A DNA stretch of 64,000 nucleotides from UBA3069 sp050633465 (lineage in GTDB: Bacteria; Pseudomonadota; Alphaproteobacteria; Rhodobacterales; Rhodobacteraceae): assembly GCA_050633465.1 (NCBI GenBank), contig JBOEGO010000020.1, positions 62,001 through 126,000 of the forward strand, written 5' to 3'. A program made the translations under genes and the position numbers. The notes beneath the pieces were generated by a model. It did no database searches. It was given only the letters and a program-made list of their open reading frames with translations, and was not told the origin of the DNA. Numbering within the stretch: the first letter of the stretch is position 1; every line of letters begins with the position of its first letter. Below are positions 51,931 to 60,498 of this stretch, in pieces.

Positions 51931-52931
51931 CAGTGATACCCGTCCTCTGGCCGGACCTTGCCGCGAAACACCCAATAGGAATAGGCGGTGTAGGCCAATA
52001 TCATCGGGATCAGGAACAGCGCACCAACCAACAGGAATTGCAGCGACCCATCCGGCGCAGCAGCCGCCACGATGGTCAATGCTGGCGGCACAATATTGGG
52101 ATAGAAGCTGACCCCAAGCCCCGCATAGGACAGAACAAATATCGCAACCACGGCCAGAAACGGGCGCATGTGGTCGTGATTGCGCAGGCCGGTAAACAAC
52201 TGCCAGACCGCCAGCGCCATCAGCAGCGGCACGATGGCGGTCAGCGCCCCCGACGGCCATCCGAACCAGCGTTGCAGGTATTCGGGCCGCAGCAGCGGGG
52301 TGACCGCGCTGACCACGCCGATCAGCGCCAAAAAGGCCAAACCCAACGGGCGGGCAAAGCGCTGTGCGCGGGCCAATGTCGCGCCTTCGGTTTTCAGGAT
52401 CAGCCATGTTGCCCCCAGCAGGGCATAGCCGACCAGCAGCGCCAGCGCGGTCAGCGCCGAAAACGGTGTCAGCCAGTCCCAGTTGCCGCCGCCATAGGCG
52501 CGCCCGTCAACGGTGATGCCCTGCACCAAGGCACCCAGCGCCATGCCCTGCGCGATGGTGGCCACCAGTGATCCGGCGCAAAATCCGGCCTCCCAGAACC
52601 ATTGCATCCGTTTTGTGCGATGCACGAATTCAAACGCCACACCGCGAAACACCAGCCCCAGCAGCATGGCGATGATCAGCGGGTATAGTGCCGGCATCAC
52701 AATGGCATAGGCCAGTGGAAATACGGCAAACAACCCGCCGCCACCCAGCACCAGCCATGTTTCATTGCCATCCCAAACCGGCGCGATGGTGTTCATCGCC
52801 AGATGGCGTTCATCACGGTCCTTGAGAAAGGGAAACAGGATGCCGATGCCCAGATCAAACCCGTCCAGCAGCACATAGGCCAACACAGCAAAGGCGATCA
52901 GCCCTGCCCAGATGAATGACAATTCGAACAT
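51930..52931 (-). CDS. cydB: bd-type ubiquinol oxidase subunit II (CioB/CydB)
   Basis: 333 residues with about nine membrane helices. Start MFELSFIWAGLIAFAVLAYVLLDGFDLGIG is a subunit II hallmark, as is PVWDGNETWLVLGGGGLFAVFPLAYA. It supports haem binding in subunit I. Its ATG shares one base with the cydA stop (TAATG), and its stop shares a base with the small-subunit start, so all three are coupled. Confidence 0.95.
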   Translation of the reverse strand: MFELSFIWAGLIAFAVLAYVLLDGFDLGIGILFPFLKDRDERHLAMNTIAPVWDGNETWLVLGGGGLFAVFPLAYAIVMPALYPLIIAMLLGLVFRGVAFEFVHRTKRMQWFWEAGFCAGSLVATIAQGMALGALVQGITVDGRAYGGGNWDWLTPFSALTALALLVGYALLGATWLILKTEGATLARAQRFARPLGLAFLALIGVVSAVTPLLRPEYLQRWFGWPSGALTAIVPLLMALAVWQLFTGLRNHDHMRPFLAVVAIFVLSYAGLGVSFYPNIVPPALTIVAAAAPDGSLQFLLVGALFLIPMILAYTAYSYWVFRGKVRPEDGYH

Positions 52932-54355
52932 TACAGGGCCCCCTTTGGTTTGGCGTCCTGTTGCGATTGATGGGCGGCAATCGCGGTGGTGCCTGCGGCG
53001 CGTGTCGGGCCGGTTTCATGCAGGTCTATCCGGTCTTTGGGGCGCAGGCGCATCAGGTGCAGCACGTAAAAAGTGCCGGACCCGAACACCAGAAAATAGA
53101 CCACGACAAATGCAATAAGCGAGGTGGCGACCGCGCTGGCCTGTAGTGGCGCGGCGCTGTCGCCGGTGCGCAGCAAGCCGTAAACGGTATAGGGCTGGCG
53201 GCCGACCTCGGTTGTGATCCAGCCGCATAGCACCGCCAGAAATCCGGTCGGGCCCATCAAAACCGCGGCGCGGTGCAGCCATGGCGCATCATAAAGCCGC
53301 CCGCGCCAGCGCGCCCATGCGGCCCACAGCCCCAGACCCAGCATGGCAAACCCGACCGCCACCATAATGCGAAAGGTCCAGAATATCAGCGCCGCAGGCG
53401 GGCGCTCATCGGCGGGAAAAGCATCAAGCCCCAGTATCGGTTGATCAAGCCCATGGGTCAGGATCAGCGACCCCAGCAGCGGGATTTCAACCGCGTAACG
53501 GGTTTCCCTTGCCACGTCATCGGGCAGGCCGAACAGGATCAGCGGTGCACGCCCTTGGGGATAGCTGTGGTAGTGTCCCTCCATTGCGGCGATTTTGGCG
53601 GGCTGGTGTTCCAGCGTGTTCAACCCGTGCGCATCGCCCGCGAAAATCTGGATCGGAGTCACGATCAGGGCCATCCACATCGCCATGGAAAACATGGTGG
53701 CGGCGGCGCGGCTGCCGGGGCTGCGCAACAGGTGCCACGCGCCAACGGCCCCCACCACAAAAGCTGTGGTCAGATAGGCCGCCAGCACCATATGCACCAA
53801 CCTGTAGGGAAAGGAGGGGTTGAAAATGATCGCCCACCAATCGTCTGGAACGAACTGCCCGACATCATTGATGGCATAGCCCTGCGGCGTTTGCATCCAG
53901 CTGTTGACGCTGAGAATCCAGAAGGCGGAAAACAGCGTGCCGATGGCAACGATTGCCGTGGCCGCCATATGCAGGCGCGGCCCCACCCGTTCGCGGCCAA
54001 ACAGCATGATGCCCAGAAAACCGGCCTCGAGGAAAAATGCCGACAGCACCTCGTATCCCATCAACGGGCCAATGACCGGCCCTGCCTTATCGGAAAACAC
54101 CGACCAGTTGGTGCCGAACTGATAGGACATCACGATGCCCGAAACCACGCCCATGCCGAATACCACGGCGAAAATGGTTTTCCAGTAATTGAACAGTCGC
54201 AGATAGGCCTGATCCTGTGTGCGCAGCCACAGCGCATTCAGCACCGCAAGAAAGCTGGCCAGCCCGATGGTAAATGCGGGAAAAATGATATGCGCCGAAA
54301 TGGTAAACCCGAACTGGAAACGGGCCAGATCGACTGCGGTTATATCGCTGAACAT
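52931..54355 (-). CDS. cydA: bd-type ubiquinol oxidase subunit I (CioA/CydA)
   Basis: 474 residues from the ATG at 54355. Haem ligand His in FGFTISAHIIFPAFTIGL, the second His in FPYRLVHMVLAAYL, and the CioA-type stretch GIVMSYQFGTNWSVFSDKAGP. The Q-loop is short, as in cyanide-insensitive oxidases. It oxidises ubiquinol and reduces oxygen at high affinity without proton pumping. Only cydAB and the small subunit are here; cydDC is not adjacent, as is usual for Cio operons. No clear FNR site is seen in the 180 bases upstream. Confidence 0.95.
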   Translation of the reverse strand: MFSDITAVDLARFQFGFTISAHIIFPAFTIGLASFLAVLNALWLRTQDQAYLRLFNYWKTIFAVVFGMGVVSGIVMSYQFGTNWSVFSDKAGPVIGPLMGYEVLSAFFLEAGFLGIMLFGRERVGPRLHMAATAIVAIGTLFSAFWILSVNSWMQTPQGYAINDVGQFVPDDWWAIIFNPSFPYRLVHMVLAAYLTTAFVVGAVGAWHLLRSPGSRAAATMFSMAMWMALIVTPIQIFAGDAHGLNTLEHQPAKIAAMEGHYHSYPQGRAPLILFGLPDDVARETRYAVEIPLLGSLILTHGLDQPILGLDAFPADERPPAALIFWTFRIMVAVGFAMLGLGLWAAWARWRGRLYDAPWLHRAAVLMGPTGFLAVLCGWITTEVGRQPYTVYGLLRTGDSAAPLQASAVATSLIAFVVVYFLVFGSGTFYVLHLMRLRPKDRIDLHETGPTRAAGTTAIAAHQSQQDAKPKGAL

Positions 54356-54538
54356 GACAATCCCTGCATTGATCGTTTCAGGTCGGGGTGAAATGGCCAA
54401 ACGGCATCGTCTTTTGCCGTTTGCCAAAGGCATTCCGGTAGCATGAGGCCCGGTTGTAAGCGGCCCAATCGCCAGAGTCAGGGCAAGGCTAGGACAGAAC
54501 CCGACCATAGGGCGATGCGGCAAGGTGAAGCTGGCCGT

Positions 54539-55915
54539 TCACAAAACAGGCGCGCCAAGCCGGAAAATTCCTTGGGACATGCGGCGCAGCGGGCCGGCGG
54601 GCGGCACCCCGACCACGCAGTCCTTTGCGCGATCCTGATACCAACCGGCCAGCGCGGTCAGCGTTGCATCGTCATGGATAAATAGCGCGGATTCAAAATT
54701 CAGCAACATCGAACGGATGTCGAAATTTGCCGATCCGACATAGGCGAAACCGTCGATCAGCCCTGCTTTGGCGTGGATCATGCCGGGCTGATAAAACAGG
54801 ATCCGGCAGCCGCTGTTCTGCATCTCGCGCAGGTATGCGCCGCGTGCGAAATCGGCCAGTAACTGGTTGGATTTTTCGGGCAACATGATGCGCAGGTCGA
54901 CCCCGCGTTTGGCAGCGATCATTAGGGCCGTGTTCAGGGCATCGGTGGGCAGGAAATAGGGCGTGACGATCCAGACCCGTTGTTTTGCCCTGTGGATTGC
55001 GCTGACAAGGGCATCGTGCAGCGGGTCTCCTGCCGTGTCGGGCCCGGAGGGCACCAGCTGCACCCTGGCCGATCCCGCCGCAAGGGAAGGGGCGGGCGGG
55101 ACGGGCGGGGTGGTCAGATCGTCCCCGCCTTTGGCGGTGGTCCAATCAGACCGGAACACATCGTTAAAACTGGCGGTGGCCGGCCCCGTTAGCAGATAGG
55201 CCAGATCGCTCCAGCGGGTCGGATCGGGGTAAGGGCCCATATATTCATGGCCGATGTTCATGCCGCCAGCAAAAACGGCTGTGCTGTCGGCGATGACCAT
55301 TTTGCGGTGGTTGCGCAGGTTCAAATGGCCGCTGTCGGGGCGTTGCAGCAGGGGCGAGAAATACACGACCCTGCCGCCCGCATCTCTTAGCGCCCCGAGC
55401 GCGGCACGGGGCGGTTTCAGGTTTGCCAGCCTGTCCATGATCACACGCACCCGCACACCCGCCCGTGCCCGTTCGGTTAATTCGTGCAAAAAACCCCGGC
55501 CAACGGGATCATCGGCGATAAGATAAAACAACACATCAAGGCTGTGTTCGGCGCTGCGGCATAGAGAGCGTAGGGCGTTGTGGGCCTGTGCGCCCGAGGT
55601 CAACAGTTCCAACTGGTTGCCCTTGGAAGCGGCGGGAATGCCGTGATGGGCAAATATGGATTCGATCCCCGTGGCCGGTGTTTCGGGCGTCAAGGTGCTG
55701 GCCTGCCCAAATCTGATCGGGGTGAACCGTTTGCCACGTTTGCGAAACCCCAGCGCCAGAAACAGCGGCGTCGCCACATAGGGCAGCAAAATGATAAACA
55801 GCAACCACGCGGCGGTGGATTGCGGTGTGCGGCGCTGTTGCAGAATGACCGCAACAGCCGCCAGTGCGAAAAACGTGATTGTGACCGCTGCAAAATGGGC
55901 AAGCACCCAGTTCAT
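54539..55915 (-). CDS. cls: Cardiolipin synthase (phospholipase D family)
   Basis: 458 residues. Two N-terminal membrane helices (residues 5-25 and 37-57) are followed by two PLD domains. The HKD motifs are NLRNHRKMVIAD and GMIHAKAGLID, both complete. It joins phosphatidylglycerol molecules into cardiolipin at the inner membrane. It is separated by about 180 bases from the oxidase operon downstream on the same strand and by about 120 bases from the T6SS module upstream, which marks the left border of the accessory region. Confidence 0.92.
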   Translation of the reverse strand: MNWVLAHFAAVTITFFALAAVAVILQQRRTPQSTAAWLLFIILLPYVATPLFLALGFRKRGKRFTPIRFGQASTLTPETPATGIESIFAHHGIPAASKGNQLELLTSGAQAHNALRSLCRSAEHSLDVLFYLIADDPVGRGFLHELTERARAGVRVRVIMDRLANLKPPRAALGALRDAGGRVVYFSPLLQRPDSGHLNLRNHRKMVIADSTAVFAGGMNIGHEYMGPYPDPTRWSDLAYLLTGPATASFNDVFRSDWTTAKGGDDLTTPPVPPAPSLAAGSARVQLVPSGPDTAGDPLHDALVSAIHRAKQRVWIVTPYFLPTDALNTALMIAAKRGVDLRIMLPEKSNQLLADFARGAYLREMQNSGCRILFYQPGMIHAKAGLIDGFAYVGSANFDIRSMLLNFESALFIHDDATLTALAGWYQDRAKDCVVGVPPAGPLRRMSQGIFRLGAPVL

Positions 55916-56034
55916 TTTGAAACCTCTGTTGTTTGCCGGCCCCGCCGCGGGCGGTCACTGCGTCAGGCCGGGCGGTTATGCCAACGGCGGGTCCAGCAGA
56001 CCCGCGTCCGCATCCCTTTTTATTGTTTCAGCAT

Positions 56035-56478
56035 TCATACATGCGATTGAAACAGATCCGGCCATTTGCCCCGCCGTTCGGCGTGTTTGTCCGAAAAGAA
56101 GATGAACATATCCAGATCTGATTCGAATGCGTCATATGGATTCAACCCGACGCCCTGCGCACGTTTATAGACCGCTTTTTCGACCACGACCCCGTCCAGC
56201 GCGTAATGCAGCCGCGCCTGGGTCGGGCCGATGATGTCAACAAACACAATGAAACGGTCGGGGTCGTCTTCGTACATGTGATCACCATGGAAAAACACGG
56301 TTTTGCCCTGTTTGTTCGTGAACCGCCCCCAGAAATCATTCGGCACCAGTTCGCGGAACGCACCTGCGAGTTCGGTGTAATGGACATCTGCTGATCCTTT
56401 GCGGATCGCGCCTGTGCTGTCATCATACAGCAGGCCGAAGTCCGCTTTGTGTTCCGCGCCGAGTTTCAGTTCGGTCAT
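56035..56478 (-). CDS. Small protein last in the T6SS effector module, candidate immunity or accessory protein
   Basis: 147 residues, soluble, no signal peptide. Beta-rich with many aromatic and acidic residues (NDFWGRFTNKQGKTVFFHGD, DDPDRFIVFVDIIG, LDMFIFFSDKHAERRG). I do not recognise a family. Its ATG at 56478 overlaps the stop of the 543-residue protein by TAATG. An immunity protein for that candidate effector is suggested by this position, but no direct evidence supports it. Confidence 0.6.
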   Translation of the reverse strand: MTELKLGAEHKADFGLLYDDSTGAIRKGSADVHYTELAGAFRELVPNDFWGRFTNKQGKTVFFHGDHMYEDDPDRFIVFVDIIGPTQARLHYALDGVVVEKAVYKRAQGVGLNPYDAFESDLDMFIFFSDKHAERRGKWPDLFQSHV

Positions 56479-58109
56479 TATTGCATCCTTTGTATTACGT
56501 CGCGCAAAATGGTTGCGTCCTGACCAAATTGCGGGGCCAGCCGCTCCCAATGGGTGCGGATGAAATTGTCGGGCTTTTGCGAGAGCCAGGTTGCGAAACC
56601 TTCCAGAACCCCGTCGATATCGGGATTGGGGCGTTGCGAGCTTTCGATGATCGCAAGGTAGCTGTCGCGCGGTGACATTCCCCTGTTGACGGTATTTCGC
56701 CGCATCAGCCAGTCAAATGTCGGCCCCAGTAGATCATCATAAGCTAAGGTATTGCGTTCCCAGATGTAATCAATCAGCGGGCTGGGTGTTGCATCCTTGA
56801 ATTCCTCTCCAATGCTGCGGCGCATCTGGTTTGCCTGCCGTGCCAGCCGTTCCAGTGCCGCGTCGCTTAGGTCGTTGGTGGCCTGTGCGGCGATGGGGCC
56901 GATCCGGTCCGGCACGGCCTGTTCATAGGCTTGGCGCAGGGGGTGGTTTTTAACCCCGGTGCCGATCCATGCGACGATATCTTCGACTGCGGATTGCCGC
57001 CATGATCCGCGTGCGGCCAGCCGTGCCACGGCCACACGGCGCGATACCGTCCGCACGACCAGCACGCCAAGACCGGCAAGGACAAGGCTGCCGACGGCCG
57101 CAAAAGTCCCCGCCCGCAATGCGGCGTGCAACCGTGTGACCGCATCGCCGCGGGCGTTGCCATAGCCTTCGACGGCACCCAGCGCAAACCCCGTTGCCGC
57201 CGAATAGGTCGCGCCGCGCACAACCGCGCCGGTGGTTGTGGTGGCCGTGCGCGCGCCCGCGGCCGCCGCGCCCCCAACGGGGATAAAGATGGTGGGAATG
57301 ATACCGGCGATCTCTCCTCCCAGAAAATAGTTGGGGTGGGAAATGCGTTCGATATCCTGAATGCGCCGACGTTCCGCCAGGATTTCGGAATAGGTTTTAT
57401 CCGACAGCATGATGCTGTCCAGATAGGAGGCGAATTCCTCTCCGAAACCAAAGGTCAGCCCGTTGCCTGCACCACCGCCAAAGGATTCGCCACGGGTTGC
57501 ATCGCGCCCGCCCGTGACCAGCTGGTATTCCTCCCAACACAGCCGGATATTCAGGCGCACGAATTCTTCTTGGGCGTAGTCGGCCCCGCCAAAGATGTGG
57601 TCGAAAATGCCGCCCCAGCCATACCATGACATTTCCAGAATGCCGATGCGGGGGGGGATCAGGCGTCCGGTGCTGCGGATCAGGTTGACATAACTGGCCT
57701 CGAACTCCTCGCGCGCGAGTCCGGCGGGAATGCCGTTCCATGCGGCCAGATGCTGCGCGGCAAGCTGGCGGTCACGCTGCATCTGTTCGATGTTTTCGCG
57801 GGCTTCGTCAATCGCCGCATCCTGACCGAAAAATACGACAAGTTCGGTATATTCATCGTCGATGCAATGGCTTTGCGGCACGTCCGACCCGTCGGTGGTG
57901 CCGGCGGCAACCTCGTCGCCGGTTGGCACGTCGAACACCTTGTATGGAAGGTCCGCGATCGGTTCGTCCGTTGCCTCGTCATAGGCGATCACGTCGATCC
58001 AGTTGTTACAGGGGTGAACGCTTTGCCCGACGGGTTGCCCGCTGGACGCCGCCGCATCCGCCGCTGCCGCATCGGCGCTGTCGGGATCATATGGGTCGTC
58101 TTGTTCCAT
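56478..58109 (-). CDS. Candidate type VI secretion effector with beta-sandwich N-terminus and glycine-zipper helices
   Basis: 543 residues. After an acidic start, CNNWIDVIAYDEATDEPIAD to about residue 95 looks like the small beta-sandwich domain found on VgrG- and T6SS-linked proteins. The segment GLTFGFGEEFASYL with YSEILAERRRIQDIERISHP and GGEIAGIIPT (about 215-275) matches a pattern common in phage polyvalent and virion-associated proteins. Hydrophobic Gly/Ala-rich helices follow (about 275-350), then a helical C-terminus. There is no catalytic motif I can name. A membrane-active toxin is possible. It is coupled to the helical partner upstream and the small gene downstream. Confidence 0.65.
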   Translation of the reverse strand: MEQDDPYDPDSADAAAADAAASSGQPVGQSVHPCNNWIDVIAYDEATDEPIADLPYKVFDVPTGDEVAAGTTDGSDVPQSHCIDDEYTELVVFFGQDAAIDEARENIEQMQRDRQLAAQHLAAWNGIPAGLAREEFEASYVNLIRSTGRLIPPRIGILEMSWYGWGGIFDHIFGGADYAQEEFVRLNIRLCWEEYQLVTGGRDATRGESFGGGAGNGLTFGFGEEFASYLDSIMLSDKTYSEILAERRRIQDIERISHPNYFLGGEIAGIIPTIFIPVGGAAAAGARTATTTTGAVVRGATYSAATGFALGAVEGYGNARGDAVTRLHAALRAGTFAAVGSLVLAGLGVLVVRTVSRRVAVARLAARGSWRQSAVEDIVAWIGTGVKNHPLRQAYEQAVPDRIGPIAAQATNDLSDAALERLARQANQMRRSIGEEFKDATPSPLIDYIWERNTLAYDDLLGPTFDWLMRRNTVNRGMSPRDSYLAIIESSQRPNPDIDGVLEGFATWLSQKPDNFIRTHWERLAPQFGQDATILRDVIQRMQ

Positions 58110-58831
58110 CAGCTTTTATGTTCCGTCAGTCGCAAGGCGATGCCACGGGTCATCGCGTCGGGGTCGCGCTCTTGCAATACCAGTTTGGCAAGGCTGTTCA
58201 GCTTTGGGTCGTCCAGCCAGCGATACCCCAAAAGCACCGACAGGGCCATATGGGATGCGTGGTGCCTGCGCGTTGGCAGGTGATGATGTTGACCCTGCGC
58301 CACAACCGCATTCAAAAACTGTTCGTGTTCTGCCTGACCTGCCCACCCGGCCTGCGCAGGCAGCACATGATCGGCAATGCCCGCTGGTATGGCGGTTTCC
58401 ATCGCGCTGTCATCAGACAGCAGTTCGGCTGTGCGCTTGGCCACCCCATGCCAGCCATCCGGCCCGACCACATTCTGCCGCCAGCCATCGAATGCGGCGA
58501 AAATCCCGTCAAGCCGCGCATCGGGGTCAAGCTCAAACTGCCTTGCTGCCCTGTTGAACACCGCCGCAAATCTGGGGTCGCTGTAAAAGAATGTGCCCTG
58601 CGTCACGCTGATCACGGCCAGCATCCGAATGTCCTTGTTGCGGCGCAATGCCTTTGTTTGTGCCCATTGCTGGATGCGCCGCACCGAACGTGCCACATCG
58701 TGCGGATCAGCGCCGATCCCCTGAAACCATGGTTCAAACCGCTGATACAGCCAGTCGGCAATACCGCGTATGTCGCGATCAATCTGGATCGAATCCAGCC
58801 GCGCCAGCGTGTCGTTCGACAGGGTCAGCAT
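58109..58831 (-). CDS. Helical protein of unknown function in the T6SS effector module
   Basis: 240 residues from the ATG at 58831, with GAGGCGG upstream. Mostly helical, with DIRGIADWLYQRFEPWFQG, a stretch VARSVRRIQQWAQTKALRR, and a His-rich part near residue 185 (QGQHHHLPTRRHHASHM). There is no signal peptide or membrane helix. It overlaps DUF4123 upstream by 7 bases and the 543-residue gene by TGATG downstream. It may be a second chaperone or part of the effector delivery complex, by position only. Confidence 0.65.
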   Translation of the reverse strand: MLTLSNDTLARLDSIQIDRDIRGIADWLYQRFEPWFQGIGADPHDVARSVRRIQQWAQTKALRRNKDIRMLAVISVTQGTFFYSDPRFAAVFNRAARQFELDPDARLDGIFAAFDGWRQNVVGPDGWHGVAKRTAELLSDDSAMETAIPAGIADHVLPAQAGWAGQAEHEQFLNAVVAQGQHHHLPTRRHHASHMALSVLLGYRWLDDPKLNSLAKLVLQERDPDAMTRGIALRLTEHKS

Positions 58832-59424
58832 GTCACCGCCTCTGTGCAATACCAGTGTCCGTCAGGGTGCAAACAGGTCACCGTCATCTGCCCCAGTATT
58901 TCGGCCATCTGCCATGGCGGCATCACCTCTTGCAGGTCGGAAAACGTGACCGGATCATAAAACCGCAGCATCAGGATGCGCCCGTCTTCGGCGCGCACCT
59001 TTGTGAACCGCCTCAGGTGTCGCAATACGGTGGGGCAATCGTCGGGCGTGGTCAGAAACAGGGCGGTGCCCTTGCGAAAGGACAGGGCAGCAGGGGCCGT
59101 GTCATCCAGAAACAACCGGCGCGTCAGATCATGGCGCGGATCAAGGCGCACCAGCCAGGGGCCGACATCGCCCCACTGCTCCCCGGCATCGCCAAGATAA
59201 AGGCAGCTGTGTTCCAACCCCGATGCCTGAAGCAGTTCGCGCAGGCCAAATACCTTGGCCGCATCAATCACGGCATAGGTTTTTGTGGCATCGGCCAAAA
59301 AGATTGCATCCAGAGGTTCCGGAACCGTGCGAACAGGCCAGTCCGTGGCCCATGCCGCCAGCGGTTCGATCACGCCGGATGCTGTTCGGTTCCATGATTT
59401 TGTGACCGGAGTATCCATATCCAT
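58825..59424 (-). CDS. DUF4123 type VI effector chaperone
   Basis: 199 residues. The stretch TYAVIDAAKVFGLRELLQAS, then SCLYLGDAGEQWGDVGPWLV and RLDPRHDLTRRLF, matches DUF4123 (TEC/Tap adaptors), which load effectors onto VgrG spikes. A final beta part (ILMLRFYDPVTFSDLQEVM) is typical as well. ATG 59418 has AGGA six bases upstream and may be the true start. The partner effector is probably the 543-residue protein two genes downstream. No VgrG, PAAR or structural T6SS gene is in the window. Confidence 0.82.
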   Translation of the reverse strand: MDMDTPVTKSWNRTASGVIEPLAAWATDWPVRTVPEPLDAIFLADATKTYAVIDAAKVFGLRELLQASGLEHSCLYLGDAGEQWGDVGPWLVRLDPRHDLTRRLFLDDTAPAALSFRKGTALFLTTPDDCPTVLRHLRRFTKVRAEDGRILMLRFYDPVTFSDLQEVMPPWQMAEILGQMTVTCLHPDGHWYCTEAVTC

Positions 59425-59426
59425 TC

Positions 59427-59558
59427 CTAGTATTGCCGCGCAGCATGGCCAAGCGCAATGCCACGCAATATAGCCCGGATCAGCGCAGCAACGACCAGAA
59501 CGATCACGATCCGGACGCCATAGCGCCAAACAACAGAAGATTGAACCGGTTTCGCCAT
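59427..59558 (-). CDS. 43-residue single-helix membrane protein
   Basis: MAKPVQSSVVWRYGVRIVIV then a hydrophobic stretch (LVVAALIRAILRGIAL): one membrane helix with basic residues on its N-terminal side. AAAGG precedes the ATG at 59558 by about 10 bases. It ends only two bases before the DUF4123 start, so it heads that operon. Small size and lack of family make the function unknown. A protective or holin-like role is only a guess. Confidence 0.55.
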   Translation of the reverse strand: MAKPVQSSVVWRYGVRIVIVLVVAALIRAILRGIALGHAARQY

Positions 59559-59675
59559 ATTCACTAACCTTTCGCGTTCTTTGGCGGGTCGCGGTCGAAC
59601 GCTTCCGTCGTTTCGGATGTAGCAGATTGCGTTCGGGCGGCCTTGGCCCATCAGGTCAGTTGTCGGTAATTGTGG

Positions 59676-59846
59676 TCAAGATCGCTCTGCCCCTGCCGGG
59701 CTTATCGTGTGATTGAATTCGGCGCTCACCATCACGTAGCTGTCCGCGGCCTCGATCCGGCCTGCCAATTCGCCGGAATCGCCCAGACCCAACGCCTCGC
59801 AATAGGCCAAAGCGTCGGTGTGCTGGAACCGCTCGTTTTCGGGCAT
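59676..59846 (-). CDS. Possible small protein between integrase remnant and T6SS module
   Basis: 56 residues from the ATG at 59846, with GGGGCAGG upstream: MPENERFQHTDALAYCEALG then a further LGDSGELAGRIEAADSYVM. The codon choice is like that of true genes here. It has no family I know and may be the tail of a gene broken by the deletion that truncated the integrase. Confidence 0.35.
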   Translation of the reverse strand: MPENERFQHTDALAYCEALGLGDSGELAGRIEAADSYVMVSAEFNHTISPAGAERS

Positions 59847-59919
59847 CCTGCCCCAAAAAGCTCCTCCCCTTCGGCGGGGCAATCAATGACATTGCCCAAA
59901 AGATCATAGCAAACGGTCT

Positions 59920-60226
59920 GCATCGCATCGCCCAAAGGATACGCGAGATTGGCAGTCTTTGTCTTTCCAAATCCACTGGGGGAAGCTGCGCAATAATCGG
60001 CGATCACATCGGACCAAGTTTTACGCTTCTTTGCCTGGACCACTTTGTCCACTGCGCCTTTGGTTTTTAATTCGCTCTTGCGTTGTTTGGTCCAACGCTT
60101 TGCTGATCGCTCATTGGGGACTGTTTCGGTCAGTGTCAGGACGACTTTGCCCTTTTGCTTCTTTCGAACGGTAGCGGTATAGCTCTGTGATCCGTCCTTC
60201 TTTGCGCCGTCATATTGGTTCCCATG
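59920..60226 (-). pseudogene. Truncated, frameshifted tyrosine integrase (dusA-associated type)
   Basis: ATG 60226 with AAAGGAAAT upstream opens MGTNMTA and then is out of frame. One base on, the frame reads KKDGSQSYTATVRKKQKGKV, PNERSAKRWTKQRKSELKTK and TWSDVIADYCAASPSGFGKT, followed by KTANLAY. This is the N-terminal part (Arm-binding and core-binding regions) of tyrosine recombinases. The catalytic domain is missing after about residue 95. The start region therefore has a one-base frameshift and the gene is truncated. It is divergent from dusA with about 270 bases between, a classical integrase/dusA arrangement. Confidence 0.72.
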
Positions 60227-60426
60227 GGGATTTCCTTTCAGATGTGTGTTTCGATATCCGGGAAAACGGCTCAAGGACCGTTGGGCGGTTGGATCCATGC
60301 TCAAGGTTCGATAACTCACCGCTGTTGCTTTGACGTGGGCTGTGTCGATGCGGGAGGTTGCGACCGTTTCCATGATGGAAAAACGGCGCGGAGGATCGCG
60401 TGCGCTGCGGTGCAACATTTCGGGCT

Positions 60427-60449
60427 TGGTGCAACAATTTGTTGCACCA
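60427..60449. promoter_or_regulatory. Perfect 10-bp-arm palindrome upstream of dusA, with an extra half-site
   Basis: TGGTGCAACA and TGTTGCACCA flank a central ATT. A further GGTGCAACA copy lies at 60409-60417 in direct orientation. The palindrome is 50 bases ahead of the dusA start. It could be a repressor or excisionase site of the former element, or the operator of dusA. Confidence 0.55.
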
Positions 60450-60498
60450 TTGGCAAAAACGGGGGCAAGCAGGCCCCAGATAGAGGAAAGCGGAACGG

